From contig CALVNF010000001.1 in the NCBI GenBank assembly GCA_944349595.1, positions 235,706 through 299,705 of the forward strand: a stretch of DNA of 64,000 bases, read 5' to 3'. The translations under genes and the position numbers were made by a program. How positions within the stretch are numbered: position 1 is the first letter of the stretch; each line of letters opens with the position of its first letter. Source of the DNA: an uncultured Bacilli bacterium. Lineage in GTDB: Bacteria > Bacillota_I > Bacilli_A > RFN20 > CAG-826. The notes below the pieces were generated by a model. It saw only the letters and a program-made list of their open reading frames with translations. It had not been told where the DNA came from and did not search any database. Positions 54,807 through 63,824 of this stretch are shown in pieces.

Positions 54807-54882
54807 CCGCCCTTAGCTCAGCTGGCAGAGCAACTGACTCTTAATCAGTGGGTCTAGAGTTCGATTCTCTAAGGGCGGACCA
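54807..54882 (+). tRNA. tRNA-Lys (anticodon CTT)
   Basis: The acceptor CCGCCCT pairs with AGGGCGG, the anticodon arm CTGA/TCAG has loop CTCTTAA (CTT), and CCA is encoded. Solitary, 4 nt after the hairpin. No separate promoter is obvious. Its 3' end borders the accessory patch. Confidence 0.94.
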
Positions 54883-54935
54883 TTGTATAGTTAATAATTT
54901 GATATAAAGTAATGGTATACAAGTGAACAATATTT

Positions 54936-54957
54936 ACTCGAGAAATCGAGTTTTTTT
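54936..54957 (+). terminator. tRNA-Lys terminator
   Basis: ACTCGA (54936-54941), loop GAAA and TCGAGT (54946-54951), followed by seven T. Confidence 0.85.
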
Positions 54958-55023
54958 ATTTTTGACGTTTTCCTAGTTGATAAAACTGGGTTCAAACTGC
55001 TGAATTTTCAAAAATTAGCTTTA

Positions 55024-55099
55024 CTAGAAAAATGAAAGCCTACTAGATAAACGTTTCTCTCCTAGATAAACGATATCCTACTAGAGAAATGATAGATGT
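55024..55099. repeat. Four direct repeats of 19 bp
   Basis: CTAGAAAAATG (55024), CTAGATAAACG (55043), CTAGATAAACG (55062) and CTAGAGAAATG (55081) recur at exactly 19-bp steps. The 8 bp between cores vary. Because 19 is not a multiple of 3 this is not a protein repeat. Iterons of plasmid origins have this size and head-to-tail layout. No replication gene is next to it. Confidence 0.6.
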
Positions 55100-55104
55100 T
55101 ATTT

Positions 55105-55394
55105 TATTTACTTTTAATATTGATTTGTTACCAATTATTTGATAAATCTAAATTTTTAATAGAAGTTTGTGATAAAACTTCAGCTACAAGAAAACATGGT
55201 TTAAATTCAACTAGAGAAAGAATACTTTTTGAAATGAGACATAATCTTAATATTACTAAATTGAGCTACACGTTTTAATCGGTATTAGCGATAAGGTAAT
55301 TGATAATAATATAATGTATTTAATAAATAATGGATTTATAAAACGTATTAGCGAAAACAAAAGTGGATATTGGGAGGTTTTAAATAAATATAGA
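55105..55394 (+). pseudogene. Frameshifted winged-helix relic (AlbA_2/Schlafen-type protein C-terminus)
   Basis: Frame 1 reads LNSTRERILFEMRHNLNITK and ends at 55278. After a shift of one base near 55273 the other frame continues GISDKVIDNNIMYLINNGFI and KRISENKSGYWEVL. Joined, they make a winged helix like the C-terminus of AlbA_2-domain (Schlafen-type) ATP-binding proteins, which often ends G-Y-W-x-V. The large N-terminal part is missing. The relic's second frame runs in frame into the antitoxin gene without a stop. Confidence 0.5.
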
Positions 55395-55475
55395 AAAATT
55401 TATATTATTCATGATATTGCAAATAAATTGCACATAATATTACTTAAAACGATTTATTTTTCATTCGTTTTGCTG

Positions 55476-55504
55476 TATAATGTGGGCGTAATTCAAATAG
55501 GAGG
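55476..55504 (+). promoter_or_regulatory. -10 box and Shine-Dalgarno of the toxin-antitoxin operon
   Basis: TATAAT (55476-55481) is followed 18 nt later by AGGAGG (55499-55504), 7 nt before the ATG at 55512. This supports the internal start and rules out the longer upstream frame as the antitoxin's start. Confidence 0.5.
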
Positions 55505-55511
55505 TATTATT

Positions 55512-55769
55512 ATGGCTAACATCAATGTTACGATTCGAATTGATAAGAAACTTAAAACTCAAGCTGATGAATTATTTAGAGATCTTGGACTTTCTTTTAG
55601 TTCTGCCATTACAATGTTTGTAAAGCAAGCTGTTCGTGAACAACGTATCCCATTTGAGGTCAAACGTACAGGAACTATGATTCAGACAGCAACAGATAGT
55701 TCTGTAGAAAAACTTTCCAAGGACCTCATTGAAAAAAATATAATAGCTTATAAGGAGCTAGCGAAGTGA
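55512..55769 (+). CDS. RelB/DinJ family antitoxin
   Basis: 85 aa. A ribbon-helix-helix N-terminus (ANINVTIRIDKKLKTQADEL, then LGLSFSSAITMFVKQAV) is typical of RelB/DinJ, with a C-terminal toxin-binding part. It should bind its own promoter as a dimer and neutralise the Doc toxin. The start follows AGGAGG. Codon use (CGT for Arg, GTC) differs from neighbours that use AGA, a sign of recent transfer. The stop overlaps the GTG of the toxin gene (GTGA). Confidence 0.9.
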   Translation: MANINVTIRIDKKLKTQADELFRDLGLSFSSAITMFVKQAVREQRIPFEVKRTGTMIQTATDSSVEKLSKDLIEKNIIAYKELAK

Positions 55770-56143
55770 TTGTTCTTTCTAAACAACAAATTATTGCTAT
55801 GCACCATACTTTGGTAGTAGTAACAGGGGGTTTGGATGGTTTGCGCGATGAGGGACTTTTAGATTCGGCTATTGCAGCCCCATTCCAAACTTTTGATTCA
55901 ACCGAACTATTTCAATCAATACAACAGAAAGCGGCTCGTCTAGCTTGTGGCCTTGTTCAAAATCACCCTTTCTTAGATGGCAACAAGAGAATCGCTGCAC
56001 ATACAATGCTTGTGTTCCTTGCATTGAACGGAATTTCACTTTTTTATACACAAGATGAACTGGCTTCAGTTTTCCTAAAAACAGCAGCCGGTGAAGTTGA
56101 TTATGATGACCTTTTGCAATGGGTAATCGATCATGAAAAATGA
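55766..56143 (+). CDS. doc: Doc/Fic-family toxin (death on curing)
   Basis: 125 aa beginning with GTG. The Fic motif reads NHPFLDGNKR (His67, Asp71, Asn73, Lys74, Arg75). Lys at the place of the second Gly is the Doc form, which phosphorylates EF-Tu on a Thr instead of adding AMP. GLDGLRDEGLLDSAI at the start is also Doc-like. The partner here is RelB/DinJ-like rather than the classical Phd. GC and codon use are higher than in neighbouring genes. The 4-nt overlap gives translational coupling. Confidence 0.9.
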   Translation: MIVLSKQQIIAMHHTLVVVTGGLDGLRDEGLLDSAIAAPFQTFDSTELFQSIQQKAARLACGLVQNHPFLDGNKRIAAHTMLVFLALNGISLFYTQDELASVFLKTAAGEVDYDDLLQWVIDHEK

Positions 56144-56246
56144 TAATGATTGATATTTACGCTTTCATGCGGTTGATAAAGATCAGAATATTTTAAATAA
56201 ATAATAAATATAAAATGTTAATAATTTGTAATTATTTGATTAATAA

Positions 56247-56277
56247 AAAAGATATTTCTTTCATAGAAATATCTTTT
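56247..56277. terminator. Bidirectional terminator between doc and the large lipoprotein gene
   Basis: AAAAGATATTTCT (56247-56259), loop TTCAT and AGAAATATCTTTT (56265-56277) form a perfect 13-bp stem, with T-rich tails on both strands. Confidence 0.85.
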
Positions 56278-56303
56278 CTTTTATTTAATTAATTTACTAA
56301 AGA

Positions 56304-58730
56304 TTAAAAAGATTCAGCCCAAGTCCAGAAATCAAAATCTTCTGGAATTAATGATTCATAATCAAGAGTTGTTGTTCCAATATTACTAACTTTTAAATGA
56401 TATACAAAGTAGTGCTCTGATTTATTACCATTTTCATTGCTTAATATTTCTTTATTTAATGTCATATCAATTGAAAATGCTTTATTATCTTGATCAAGAG
56501 TAATTAATGCTTCGCCATTTTTATAATTAAATTCAGGAAGAGAATAAAAAGCACTAGTAGCAATTGATCTTAAAGTATCTGGAGCAGTGGTAATAAATTG
56601 ATTGTCAGTACCTTCAACTTTAGTATTTCCATGACTTGTATTTGCAAATGCTTTTTGAAGTGGCATTAGCATTGAATCATAATGGAAATAAGTGCCAAGA
56701 CCAGCTGGTTCATAAATACTTGTATCAGGATTATATACAAATTGAACGTTATGTTCATCATAATTTACATATAATTCTTTAAATTCACCCCATTTTAAAG
56801 TTTCATAATTAATTAATGCTGCATCATTTGTATAAACTTGTTTACCGGTCATTAATGTAGTTTTTACTTGTTTACTTAAATCTAGGTTTCCATTTGCATC
56901 AAGTGGAGTAGATACTTCAACTAATTCCATATCAAGAGTATAATTGTAAGTAGAATCATTAAATTCTTCTTTCAAATAAGTATCTAATTCGGTATTTGTA
57001 GAAGGATAAGTTGGATCAACAAATGTAATTGTCATTTGAGATTTATTTGTTGATAAGAATACATCAATATTAGCAATACAATCTTCTAATTGATATGTAA
57101 ATCTACGGTTATCAGTTGAATTCCAACCTTTTTCTTTTAATAAGTTTTGATAATCTTCTAAAACTTTATCAGCAACACTAGTATCATCAAATACTAAATT
57201 AAAATATGGAGCACTAGCAAATTGAGATTTTGTTGCTTTCCATGTAGCTCCATCTACGCTCATAAATGGTAAGACATTATATAAATCAAAATCATTTAAA
57301 ATATCAACGGCATTTGTAACATCATCCCATGATGTTGCACTTGGAAGTAAAATAACATCATCAAATGAATATTTAAGAGTTGTACTTCCAACATCTGAGA
57401 CAACAATTGTATTTAAAAGTTGAACTGATACAGATTGGAATACAAAAGTTTCTGAGTAATTAAATGTATATGTATCATCATCATTAAATGTTATTGAAAA
57501 TGAACCATCATCAAAAACCATTGGACTATAATAAAATGATTCTGGTCTTAATACATTAAATTCTTTTCCATATAAGCCCATTCCAGCTGGTAAATTAAAA
57601 GTAGAAGTGTCTTCATCAAAATAAAATAATGAAGAATCATATGAAAATGGCATTACATAATCTTTATAATTACCTTCAATAACTTGAGTTTCTTGAAGTT
57701 TTCCTTCTTCTTTTTCACTTGGTGAAACTACACTTAATGTTGTTGGAGTTTTGGTTAAATAACCATAAACTTGACTTGGATCATCGTTTGAAATTGTAAA
57801 GATACCATCTTCATTAACTTGTAGTAATTCATTTTCGGTTTGAACAATTTCTGCAACTCCACCCATTTGCATTGTTTGTGTAAAGTTTGCAGTATAATTT
57901 CCTTCACTTAATTTGTTAAATAAATCTTCAAGTTCAGCACTTTTATCACTAGTTAAATCTTCTCCGGCTTCAAATATTTGTAAATCTTGTCTGTTTGAGA
58001 ATTTAATATCTAAAGAAATTTGATCTTCTTTTTTATTTTGTTCTAATGCTTTTTTATTAGAAAGTAAAATATTTGTAATTTCTAATACATCATTATTAAT
58101 TGAATAAGAAATTTCAACTGTGTCTAAATAAATATTTGTATAATAAGTTAACAAGAATCCAAGTTGTCTTGCAACTTCAGAATTAACTTCTAAATTAATA
58201 GTTGCTTTTTTATTTCTAACATCTAATTCAATATTATCTTTTGTTAAATCTTTAATTGGATTTTTTAAATATTCATCAAAAACATAAGCTTTATTATTTG
58301 CTCCAACTTTAGTTTCACTAACTTCTAGAGTTTCAGGATCAACTGATTTTTGAACGGTTTCACCATCTTTATCTTTATAAATTGATGTTACGTAATAAGT
58401 TAAATCACCTGTTTCTTTATTAAAATAATGATCACTTGAAATTAAACAGTCAATTTGATGAGTAACATTTGCAGTTACAATTCCAGTTGAATCTTTTTGA
58501 AGTATTTTAAGACTTCCACTAAAGACAATTTCATCTTTATTTAAACTTTCAAAAATTGCTTGTTTAATACTATTTTCATCTACTTGACTAGTCGTAGTAG
58601 TCGTAGTAGTAGTAGTGTTTGTTGTAGTTGTACTTGTTGTACTTGTTGTTGTATTACTTGTTTGATTGTTATTACAAGATGCAAGTGACAATGTCAACAT
58701 ACCAATTAATGGCAATATTATTTTTTTCAT
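56304..58730 (-). CDS. Giant lipoprotein 1, 808 aa, unknown
   Basis: Start at 58730 chosen because AGGAGG (58742-58737 on this strand) lies just upstream; a frame extension to 58811 adds 27 unlikely residues. Signal peptide with lipobox SLASC (Cys19), a poly-Thr linker (about 25-49), then about 750 residues of beta-rich sequence built from two or three similar units with repeated landmarks (GMGLYGKE, TYTFNYSETFVFQS, ATSWDDVTNAVDIL). No catalytic motif. Paralogous to the protein at 60518. Surface exposed; role unknown. Confidence 0.78.
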   Translation of the reverse strand: MKKIILPLIGMLTLSLASCNNNQTSNTTTSTTSTTTTNTTTTTTTTTSQVDENSIKQAIFESLNKDEIVFSGSLKILQKDSTGIVTANVTHQIDCLISSDHYFNKETGDLTYYVTSIYKDKDGETVQKSVDPETLEVSETKVGANNKAYVFDEYLKNPIKDLTKDNIELDVRNKKATINLEVNSEVARQLGFLLTYYTNIYLDTVEISYSINNDVLEITNILLSNKKALEQNKKEDQISLDIKFSNRQDLQIFEAGEDLTSDKSAELEDLFNKLSEGNYTANFTQTMQMGGVAEIVQTENELLQVNEDGIFTISNDDPSQVYGYLTKTPTTLSVVSPSEKEEGKLQETQVIEGNYKDYVMPFSYDSSLFYFDEDTSTFNLPAGMGLYGKEFNVLRPESFYYSPMVFDDGSFSITFNDDDTYTFNYSETFVFQSVSVQLLNTIVVSDVGSTTLKYSFDDVILLPSATSWDDVTNAVDILNDFDLYNVLPFMSVDGATWKATKSQFASAPYFNLVFDDTSVADKVLEDYQNLLKEKGWNSTDNRRFTYQLEDCIANIDVFLSTNKSQMTITFVDPTYPSTNTELDTYLKEEFNDSTYNYTLDMELVEVSTPLDANGNLDLSKQVKTTLMTGKQVYTNDAALINYETLKWGEFKELYVNYDEHNVQFVYNPDTSIYEPAGLGTYFHYDSMLMPLQKAFANTSHGNTKVEGTDNQFITTAPDTLRSIATSAFYSLPEFNYKNGEALITLDQDNKAFSIDMTLNKEILSNENGNKSEHYFVYHLKVSNIGTTTLDYESLIPEDFDFWTWAESF

Positions 58731-58887
58731 TTTTGCCCTCCTAAAAAATATTCTTCTTTTAATATAAAATACTTTCTTTACTAATACAATGATTATATTA
58801 AAATTTACCAAAATTTTCTTAATATTTGATTATTAATTAAAAAGAAAATAATAAATAGTTTATAATAAAGAAAGTTGGAGGTCTTTT

Positions 58888-59586
58888 ATGTCAGTTTATA
58901 AAATTTCAGATAATAAAGATAATTCAGAAGTTACAACTTTTAAAGTTAGTATTGGATGGAAGACAATATTTATAGTAATTTCAGTTCTTTTAATAACTAT
59001 CGGATTTTTTATACTTATTGTTGGCTTTACAATGACTTATAGAGAAGAATTAAAAGTAATTGGTGGAGTATTAATGGCGTTTGGTTTAGTATTATTAATT
59101 GTTGCATTAATTAATAATGTTAAAGAAATTTATATTGGAAAAAATGAAGTAGTATTTAAATCCTTTGTTTTTAAAAGATGTTTACCAATTAAAGAAATCT
59201 CTGCAATTTCTTCATCTTGGAATTGGTTAGGATTTATAAGAGTTGGTACTTCATCTTCAAAATTTTGTATGTTTTGTTTTATGGAAAATGTTGAAAATAT
59301 TTCATATACAATTAGAAAATTAATTTATACAAATAATTTAAGTATCTCATTAGATGATGATAGTATTAATAAATTAAGAAAATCTGATAATGAACTACAA
59401 GAAATAAATAAAAAAGAAAAAATTTATAAAGATAATTTATATTTTGGATTTATTGATAACGAAATGAATTATAAGCTTATTAAAAAAGCTTATGATAATT
59501 TATTAGAAATTAAAGATTATAAAGATGCATCTAAATATATTGAAAAATATGAAAAGATGATGGATGAATACTCAAATAGACACTAA
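58888..59586 (+). CDS. Two-TM membrane protein with PH-like domain, unknown
   Basis: 232 aa. Two TM helices (about 26-47 and 57-77) are followed by a bacterial PH-like stretch (KEIYIGKNEVVFKSFVFKR, LPIKEISAI) and a helical C-terminus (about 160-232). Good SD TTGGAGG. Divergent from the giant lipoprotein gene. No known function. Confidence 0.7.
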   Translation: MSVYKISDNKDNSEVTTFKVSIGWKTIFIVISVLLITIGFFILIVGFTMTYREELKVIGGVLMAFGLVLLIVALINNVKEIYIGKNEVVFKSFVFKRCLPIKEISAISSSWNWLGFIRVGTSSSKFCMFCFMENVENISYTIRKLIYTNNLSISLDDDSINKLRKSDNELQEINKKEKIYKDNLYFGFIDNEMNYKLIKKAYDNLLEIKDYKDASKYIEKYEKMMDEYSNRH

Positions 59587-59623
59587 AAATCATTAATATT
59601 TAAATATTTAATAAGATAATAAC

Positions 59624-59653
59624 AGAATAAAATTGATTTTATTCTCTTTTTTA
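59624..59653 (+). terminator. Terminator after the PH-like gene
   Basis: AGAATAAAAT (59624-59633) and ATTTTATTCT (59636-59645) around TG (inner pairs will open) are followed by CTTTTTT. Confidence 0.65.
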
Positions 59654-59690
59654 TTAATTAAATCTTTTTAATTTAATATAATATTTATGT

Positions 59691-60464
59691 ATGAAGTTTA
59701 TAAAAAAAGTAATTAATATTTTTAAATTATATGAATGGATTTTTGTATTAGCTAGTTTAATTTTACTTGTTACGTTATCAATTGTTTATAATTCATGGTG
59801 GTTAGAAATTATATCTGTTATTTTTGGATTAATTTCTGCAGCACTAAATTGTAAAAGAAAAAAATATGCTTTTTTTGTATATGCAATTTATGTAATTTTA
59901 TATGGAACTTTTGCATTTATACAAGTTCAATATGGCGAAGGCATATTGAATACTTGTATAAATTTACCAATTTATTTATATACAATTTATAAATATTACA
60001 TAAAAGATAAAATTTTTAAGAAAAAGAATAATAATGAAAATATAGCCGAAAATAGTGGTGATTCATCAGATTTTAAAATTAATAAATTAACTAAATTAAT
60101 GGTTATTTTAATTGTTATTTTTGTTCCATTAATTACCGGTGTTTATGGTTATGTATTATCCTTGTTAAATTCAAATCTACCTTATTTAAATGCGATGGCT
60201 ACATCATTTGCAATAGTGGCAGTATTTTTAACCTCGGCAGGAATTACCTGGCAGTGGTTATTTTGGACTTTTTATTCATCAACAAATGCGGTAATTTGGA
60301 GTCTTAATTTTTTGAGTCCAGAAAGTTCTAATTCTGGAATTTTATATATTGTATTAAATTGTGTTTATATAGTTATAAATACTTATAGTTTAATAACTTG
60401 GATCAAAGCAGAAAAACAACAAAAATTAATTAGTCAAAATACTAATACAGATGAAAATAATTAA
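59691..60464 (+). CDS. pnuC: PnuC-like vitamin B3 ribonucleoside transporter
   Basis: 257 aa, about seven TM helices in two groups around a charged loop (about 105-130). The layout, WWLEIISVIFGLISAALNCK and the later WQWLFWTFYSSTNAVIW fit the PnuC family, which takes up nicotinamide riboside. No NAD riboswitch is visible upstream. A TATAAT ends 9 nt before the ATG, so the leader is very short. The family call is from general pattern. Confidence 0.7.
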   Translation: MKFIKKVINIFKLYEWIFVLASLILLVTLSIVYNSWWLEIISVIFGLISAALNCKRKKYAFFVYAIYVILYGTFAFIQVQYGEGILNTCINLPIYLYTIYKYYIKDKIFKKKNNNENIAENSGDSSDFKINKLTKLMVILIVIFVPLITGVYGYVLSLLNSNLPYLNAMATSFAIVAVFLTSAGITWQWLFWTFYSSTNAVIWSLNFLSPESSNSGILYIVLNCVYIVINTYSLITWIKAEKQQKLISQNTNTDENN

Positions 60465-60517
60465 GTTTTGCAGTGATTTTTAAAATTAAAAACGATAAAT
60501 TAGTAATATTTTTTTTA

Positions 60518-62905
60518 TTATTTTAATAATTGGGTTGTATCAATTTGAGTATTATTTATATCTTGAATATGATATGTAATTTCTTGATATCCTGTATAAT
60601 ATTTAACTTCATCATTAATAGTTTCTTGAAAATATGAAGCTTGAGTTTTGCATATACTAATAATGTCTAGTGTATTATCTTCATTTAATATTATTGTTGC
60701 ATCCATGAAATTAATAGAATATCCTCCAAATGATAATCCAAAATCACTAATAAATGATTCAAGAATATAAATTGGCCAAAAATGAGTTGTATATATTTTA
60801 TTTAAATTATTATCAATTAATTGATAATCATATCCATCTTCATCTGTATTAGCAAGTCTTGTTAAGGTATATAATGCACCAATATCATAATATTTTTTAG
60901 AATTATTTGAGTCTATTAAATTAAATTTTTCTTCATCATTTAATTTTTCATATTTATCATATCCAATATTTTCTTTATTAATGTATAAATATTCTCCAAA
61001 AACTCCATCACATGCTAAATATGCTGCATCATTTGTGTATTTTAATGTAAAATTAGCATTATTTCTTTTTTCAACCTCTGCTCCATCTATTGGAATAATA
61101 CTTCCATCACTAGAAATATTAACTTGTGTTAGATACGAGTTTAATTCTCCAACGATTGTATAATTAATATTATCTTTAAAGTTATCTTTAATAAATTCAA
61201 TGACATTTGATTTTAATACTTGAGCTTCATAAAAATAAATTGCAAAAGAAGTGCTACTAGATATTAATCCAATTTTATATTTAAGATTGTTTTCTTCATC
61301 TTTGTATAAGTAAATTAATTCTTCACTAGCTCCATTATCATAATTTTGCCAACCTAAGTTGACTAAATTTTCTTTATAATATTCCATAACTTTTGTGTAG
61401 TCATTTGAATTTTTTAAAACAATACTTAAATTTGGATATTCAACATCTAATCCGCTTGAAATCCAATATCCATCTAAGTTTGGATTATAAAAAGGTAGGA
61501 TATTTTGATTAATTTTATAATGATTTAATAATTCACTAGCATTTTCTACTTCAGACCAATTACTTGCACCAAGTGGAAGAGTTAACACATCTTCTAGTGT
61601 ATAATTTAAATTAGTATTATTTATATCATATATAGTTGTTTCATAATTGACAATTAATGGTTCACTTTCTCCAACATCAAAACTAGATGTAAATGTATAA
61701 GTTAGTGTATCATTTGAATTTAATACTAAATTAAATGAACCATCAATAATTGCAATTTCTTCATGATCTGGAATATTTGTTTCAACTAACATATTTTTAA
61801 TTTGGTCATATAATCCAATTCCTTTTTCTAAATTATATATTCCATTTAAATAAGAAAAGACATTAGAATTATAATTAAATAAAGTTTTAAATTGACTAAC
61901 ATTTCCATTTAATGGAAATGTAGTTTGTACTAATTCATTATTAACTAAATTAACTGGAATTATTTGATTTTCATCTTGCATATAGCCAAAAACCTCATCA
62001 TCTAAACCAGCTGATGAATATGTAATCATATATCCATTTGAATTTAGTTTACCATTATAAGTGTGTAATAAATAATTATCAGAAGTTGCTTTACATATAA
62101 ATGAATAATTACCATTTTGTAATAATTTAAAAAAATCATTAAGTTTTGCAGAGTTTTCAGTTTCTTTTTTAGGCTCTGGATTTGGTAAATTTAATTCTTC
62201 TATTGATATTAAGTTAAGATTTAGAGTATAAGTAGTAGTATTATTTCCATAAATTAAATCATAACCTTCAACTGAATATGAAAATTCAATATTTGTTAAG
62301 TTTTTATTATCATCAAAAATAAAACTAGTATCTTCAAATTCAAAATCTTCATTTGCAAATATTCTTCCAATTTGAATTCCATCATCTTTATTTAATTTAT
62401 ATGAGATTGTGTTTGAATCTATTACATTTAAATCTTCTTTTTCAATACTAGTTAATGGATTTTTAAATTGTGCATCAAACATTATGGCAATACTTGATGT
62501 AAATGTATCTTTTGTTTCATTTGTAATTGGATCTAATTTTTTAACAACGGCTCTTCCTAAACTATCTTTAAAAAAGTCATAAATTATATTATCTTCAATT
62601 TGTAAATAATATCTATCACTTGAAATATGTCCAGCCAAATTATATGAGGTTTTGTAAGTATTTCCAGTTGCTTGAGTTTTAATAGTTTCGGTTAGAGTTG
62701 ATTTATATGATAAATTATTCTCTTTTAAAACATTAACTAAATCACCTCTTAAATCAATAATATCACTTGTTGTATTACTAGTTGTAGTGGTTGAAGTAGT
62801 TGTTGTAGTATTATTTGAACTTGTAATATTATCATCATTATTATTACAAGATGTTAATGAAATAATAACTAATAAACTTAAAGTTAATAATTTTTGTGTT
62901 TTCAT
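60518..62905 (-). CDS. Giant lipoprotein 2, 795 aa, unknown
   Basis: Signal peptide, lipobox SLTSC (Cys20), a Thr/Ser/Asn linker (about 25-48), and then a beta-rich body like the 808-residue paralogue. GASNWSEVENASELLNHY aligns with the SWDDVTNAVDILNDF region of the other, and KGIGLYDQI with GMGLYGKE. SD AAAGGAG upstream on the minus strand. A divergent tandem pair separated by pnuC and a PH-like gene suggests an old duplication. Confidence 0.78.
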   Translation of the reverse strand: MKTQKLLTLSLLVIISLTSCNNNDDNITSSNNTTTTTSTTTTSNTTSDIIDLRGDLVNVLKENNLSYKSTLTETIKTQATGNTYKTSYNLAGHISSDRYYLQIEDNIIYDFFKDSLGRAVVKKLDPITNETKDTFTSSIAIMFDAQFKNPLTSIEKEDLNVIDSNTISYKLNKDDGIQIGRIFANEDFEFEDTSFIFDDNKNLTNIEFSYSVEGYDLIYGNNTTTYTLNLNLISIEELNLPNPEPKKETENSAKLNDFFKLLQNGNYSFICKATSDNYLLHTYNGKLNSNGYMITYSSAGLDDEVFGYMQDENQIIPVNLVNNELVQTTFPLNGNVSQFKTLFNYNSNVFSYLNGIYNLEKGIGLYDQIKNMLVETNIPDHEEIAIIDGSFNLVLNSNDTLTYTFTSSFDVGESEPLIVNYETTIYDINNTNLNYTLEDVLTLPLGASNWSEVENASELLNHYKINQNILPFYNPNLDGYWISSGLDVEYPNLSIVLKNSNDYTKVMEYYKENLVNLGWQNYDNGASEELIYLYKDEENNLKYKIGLISSSTSFAIYFYEAQVLKSNVIEFIKDNFKDNINYTIVGELNSYLTQVNISSDGSIIPIDGAEVEKRNNANFTLKYTNDAAYLACDGVFGEYLYINKENIGYDKYEKLNDEEKFNLIDSNNSKKYYDIGALYTLTRLANTDEDGYDYQLIDNNLNKIYTTHFWPIYILESFISDFGLSFGGYSINFMDATIILNEDNTLDIISICKTQASYFQETINDEVKYYTGYQEITYHIQDINNTQIDTTQLLK

Positions 62906-62995
62906 ATAAAAGACTCCTTTTAACCTTGATTAGAATATTATTAATTAATAAAATTTTCAATAAAAATTAATACTAAAATTAAAATAAAATGTATT

Positions 62996-63634
62996 TTAAT
63001 TTTTTAGTGTATTAAAAATTAATGGAATTGATAATTTTAATAACTCATCTAAATTACAATTAATTAGAGAATTTGTTTTTTCCATCGCTTCAATTTGCTT
63101 TATTGTTGGATTTGTTAAAGGATAATATCCATGCATTAGCGTTAATAATAAAATATAAACGTTTTCATAATCTTTATTTGAATTATTAGGATATATTTTT
63201 TTTAATATATCAATAAATTTATCATGAAATTCTTTAAAAGTTTTCTTAAATTCAATTAACTTTTCGACTCTAACTTGTCTTTCGATTTCGGCTAAATTTA
63301 CACCCATAATTTTTAAAATAATTACATGATTTTCAAAAATTTTAATAAAATTATTTGAAAAATCTTCTTTATTTTTTATTAATTCTTCATCATTAAATTC
63401 TTCTTTTAAAAGTTCGATATGTTTTTTTAAAACTTCTAAAAGAATTTCTTCTTTATTTTGAAAATATTTATAAATTGCTGTTCTTCTAATAGTTGTTTTT
63501 TCAGAAATTAATTGAATTGTAATATTCGTAAAATCTGTTTTTAAATAAATATTTTCGCAAGAATTTAATATTTCATCAATTCTTGAATTTAATTGAAACG
63601 ATGTTCTTGCTCGTTGAAATTTTTTTAGTTCCAT
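62996..63634 (-). CDS. TetR/AcrR family regulator
   Basis: 212 aa. The N-terminal helix-turn-helix reads ISEKTTIRRTAIYKYFQNKE, preceded by an arm of about 15 basic residues and followed by a helical ligand domain. The gene target is unknown; the nearest candidate is the giant lipoprotein gene 90 nt downstream on the same strand. It has no SD; a -10 TAATAT (63646-63641) ends 7 nt before the ATG, which predicts a leaderless mRNA. Confidence 0.88.
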   Translation of the reverse strand: MELKKFQRARTSFQLNSRIDEILNSCENIYLKTDFTNITIQLISEKTTIRRTAIYKYFQNKEEILLEVLKKHIELLKEEFNDEELIKNKEDFSNNFIKIFENHVIILKIMGVNLAEIERQVRVEKLIEFKKTFKEFHDKFIDILKKIYPNNSNKDYENVYILLLTLMHGYYPLTNPTIKQIEAMEKTNSLINCNLDELLKLSIPLIFNTLKN

Positions 63635-63640
63635 AACTAA

Positions 63641-63669
63641 ATATTACATTTATAACGACAACATGTCAA
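63641..63669 (-). promoter_or_regulatory. tetR promoter, leaderless configuration
   Basis: On the minus strand TTGACA (63669-63664), a 17-bp spacer and TAATAT (63646-63641) lead directly to the ATG at 63634. Confidence 0.6.
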
Positions 63670-63694
63670 TTATAAGATAATATTAATAACTAGT

Positions 63695-63735
63695 TTGACA
63701 TAATATATTCAATAATTTATAATATTAGAGCACTT
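63695..63735 (+). promoter_or_regulatory. Consensus promoter of the last tRNA cluster
   Basis: Perfect TTGACA (63695-63700), a 17-bp spacer and perfect TATAAT (63718-63723), then ATTAGAGCACTT with the GC element at +7, close to the other stable-RNA promoters. Confidence 0.8.
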
Positions 63736-63738
63736 TAA

Positions 63739-63815
63739 GGCTGCGTAGCCCAGCTGGTTAGAGCGATCGGCTCATATCCGATAGGTCGAGGGTTCGATCC
63801 CCCCCGCAGCCACCA
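63739..63815 (+). tRNA. tRNA with CAT anticodon, probably elongator tRNA-Met
   Basis: The acceptor GGCTGCG pairs with CGCAGCC, the anticodon arm ATCGG/CCGAT has loop CTCATAT (CAT), and CCA is encoded. It lacks the unpaired 1-72 end of initiator tRNA. The loop differs from that of the next gene, so this one is more likely Met than Ile2. Confidence 0.88.
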
Positions 63816-63824
63816 GTGATTTAT

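Noticed and set aside
55024..55099. CRISPR array
   Set aside because: The 19-bp period leaves only 8 bp between cores, far too short for spacers, and no cas genes are present.
55314..55511. Longer antitoxin frame starting at 55314
   Set aside because: This part is the winged-helix relic running in frame into relB; a -10 box and AGGAGG before 55512 mark the true start.
54807..56200. Integrase-type att duplication of the tRNA-Lys 3' end
   Set aside because: I searched the bases after doc for a repeat of the tRNA 3' end and found none; no integrase gene is present.
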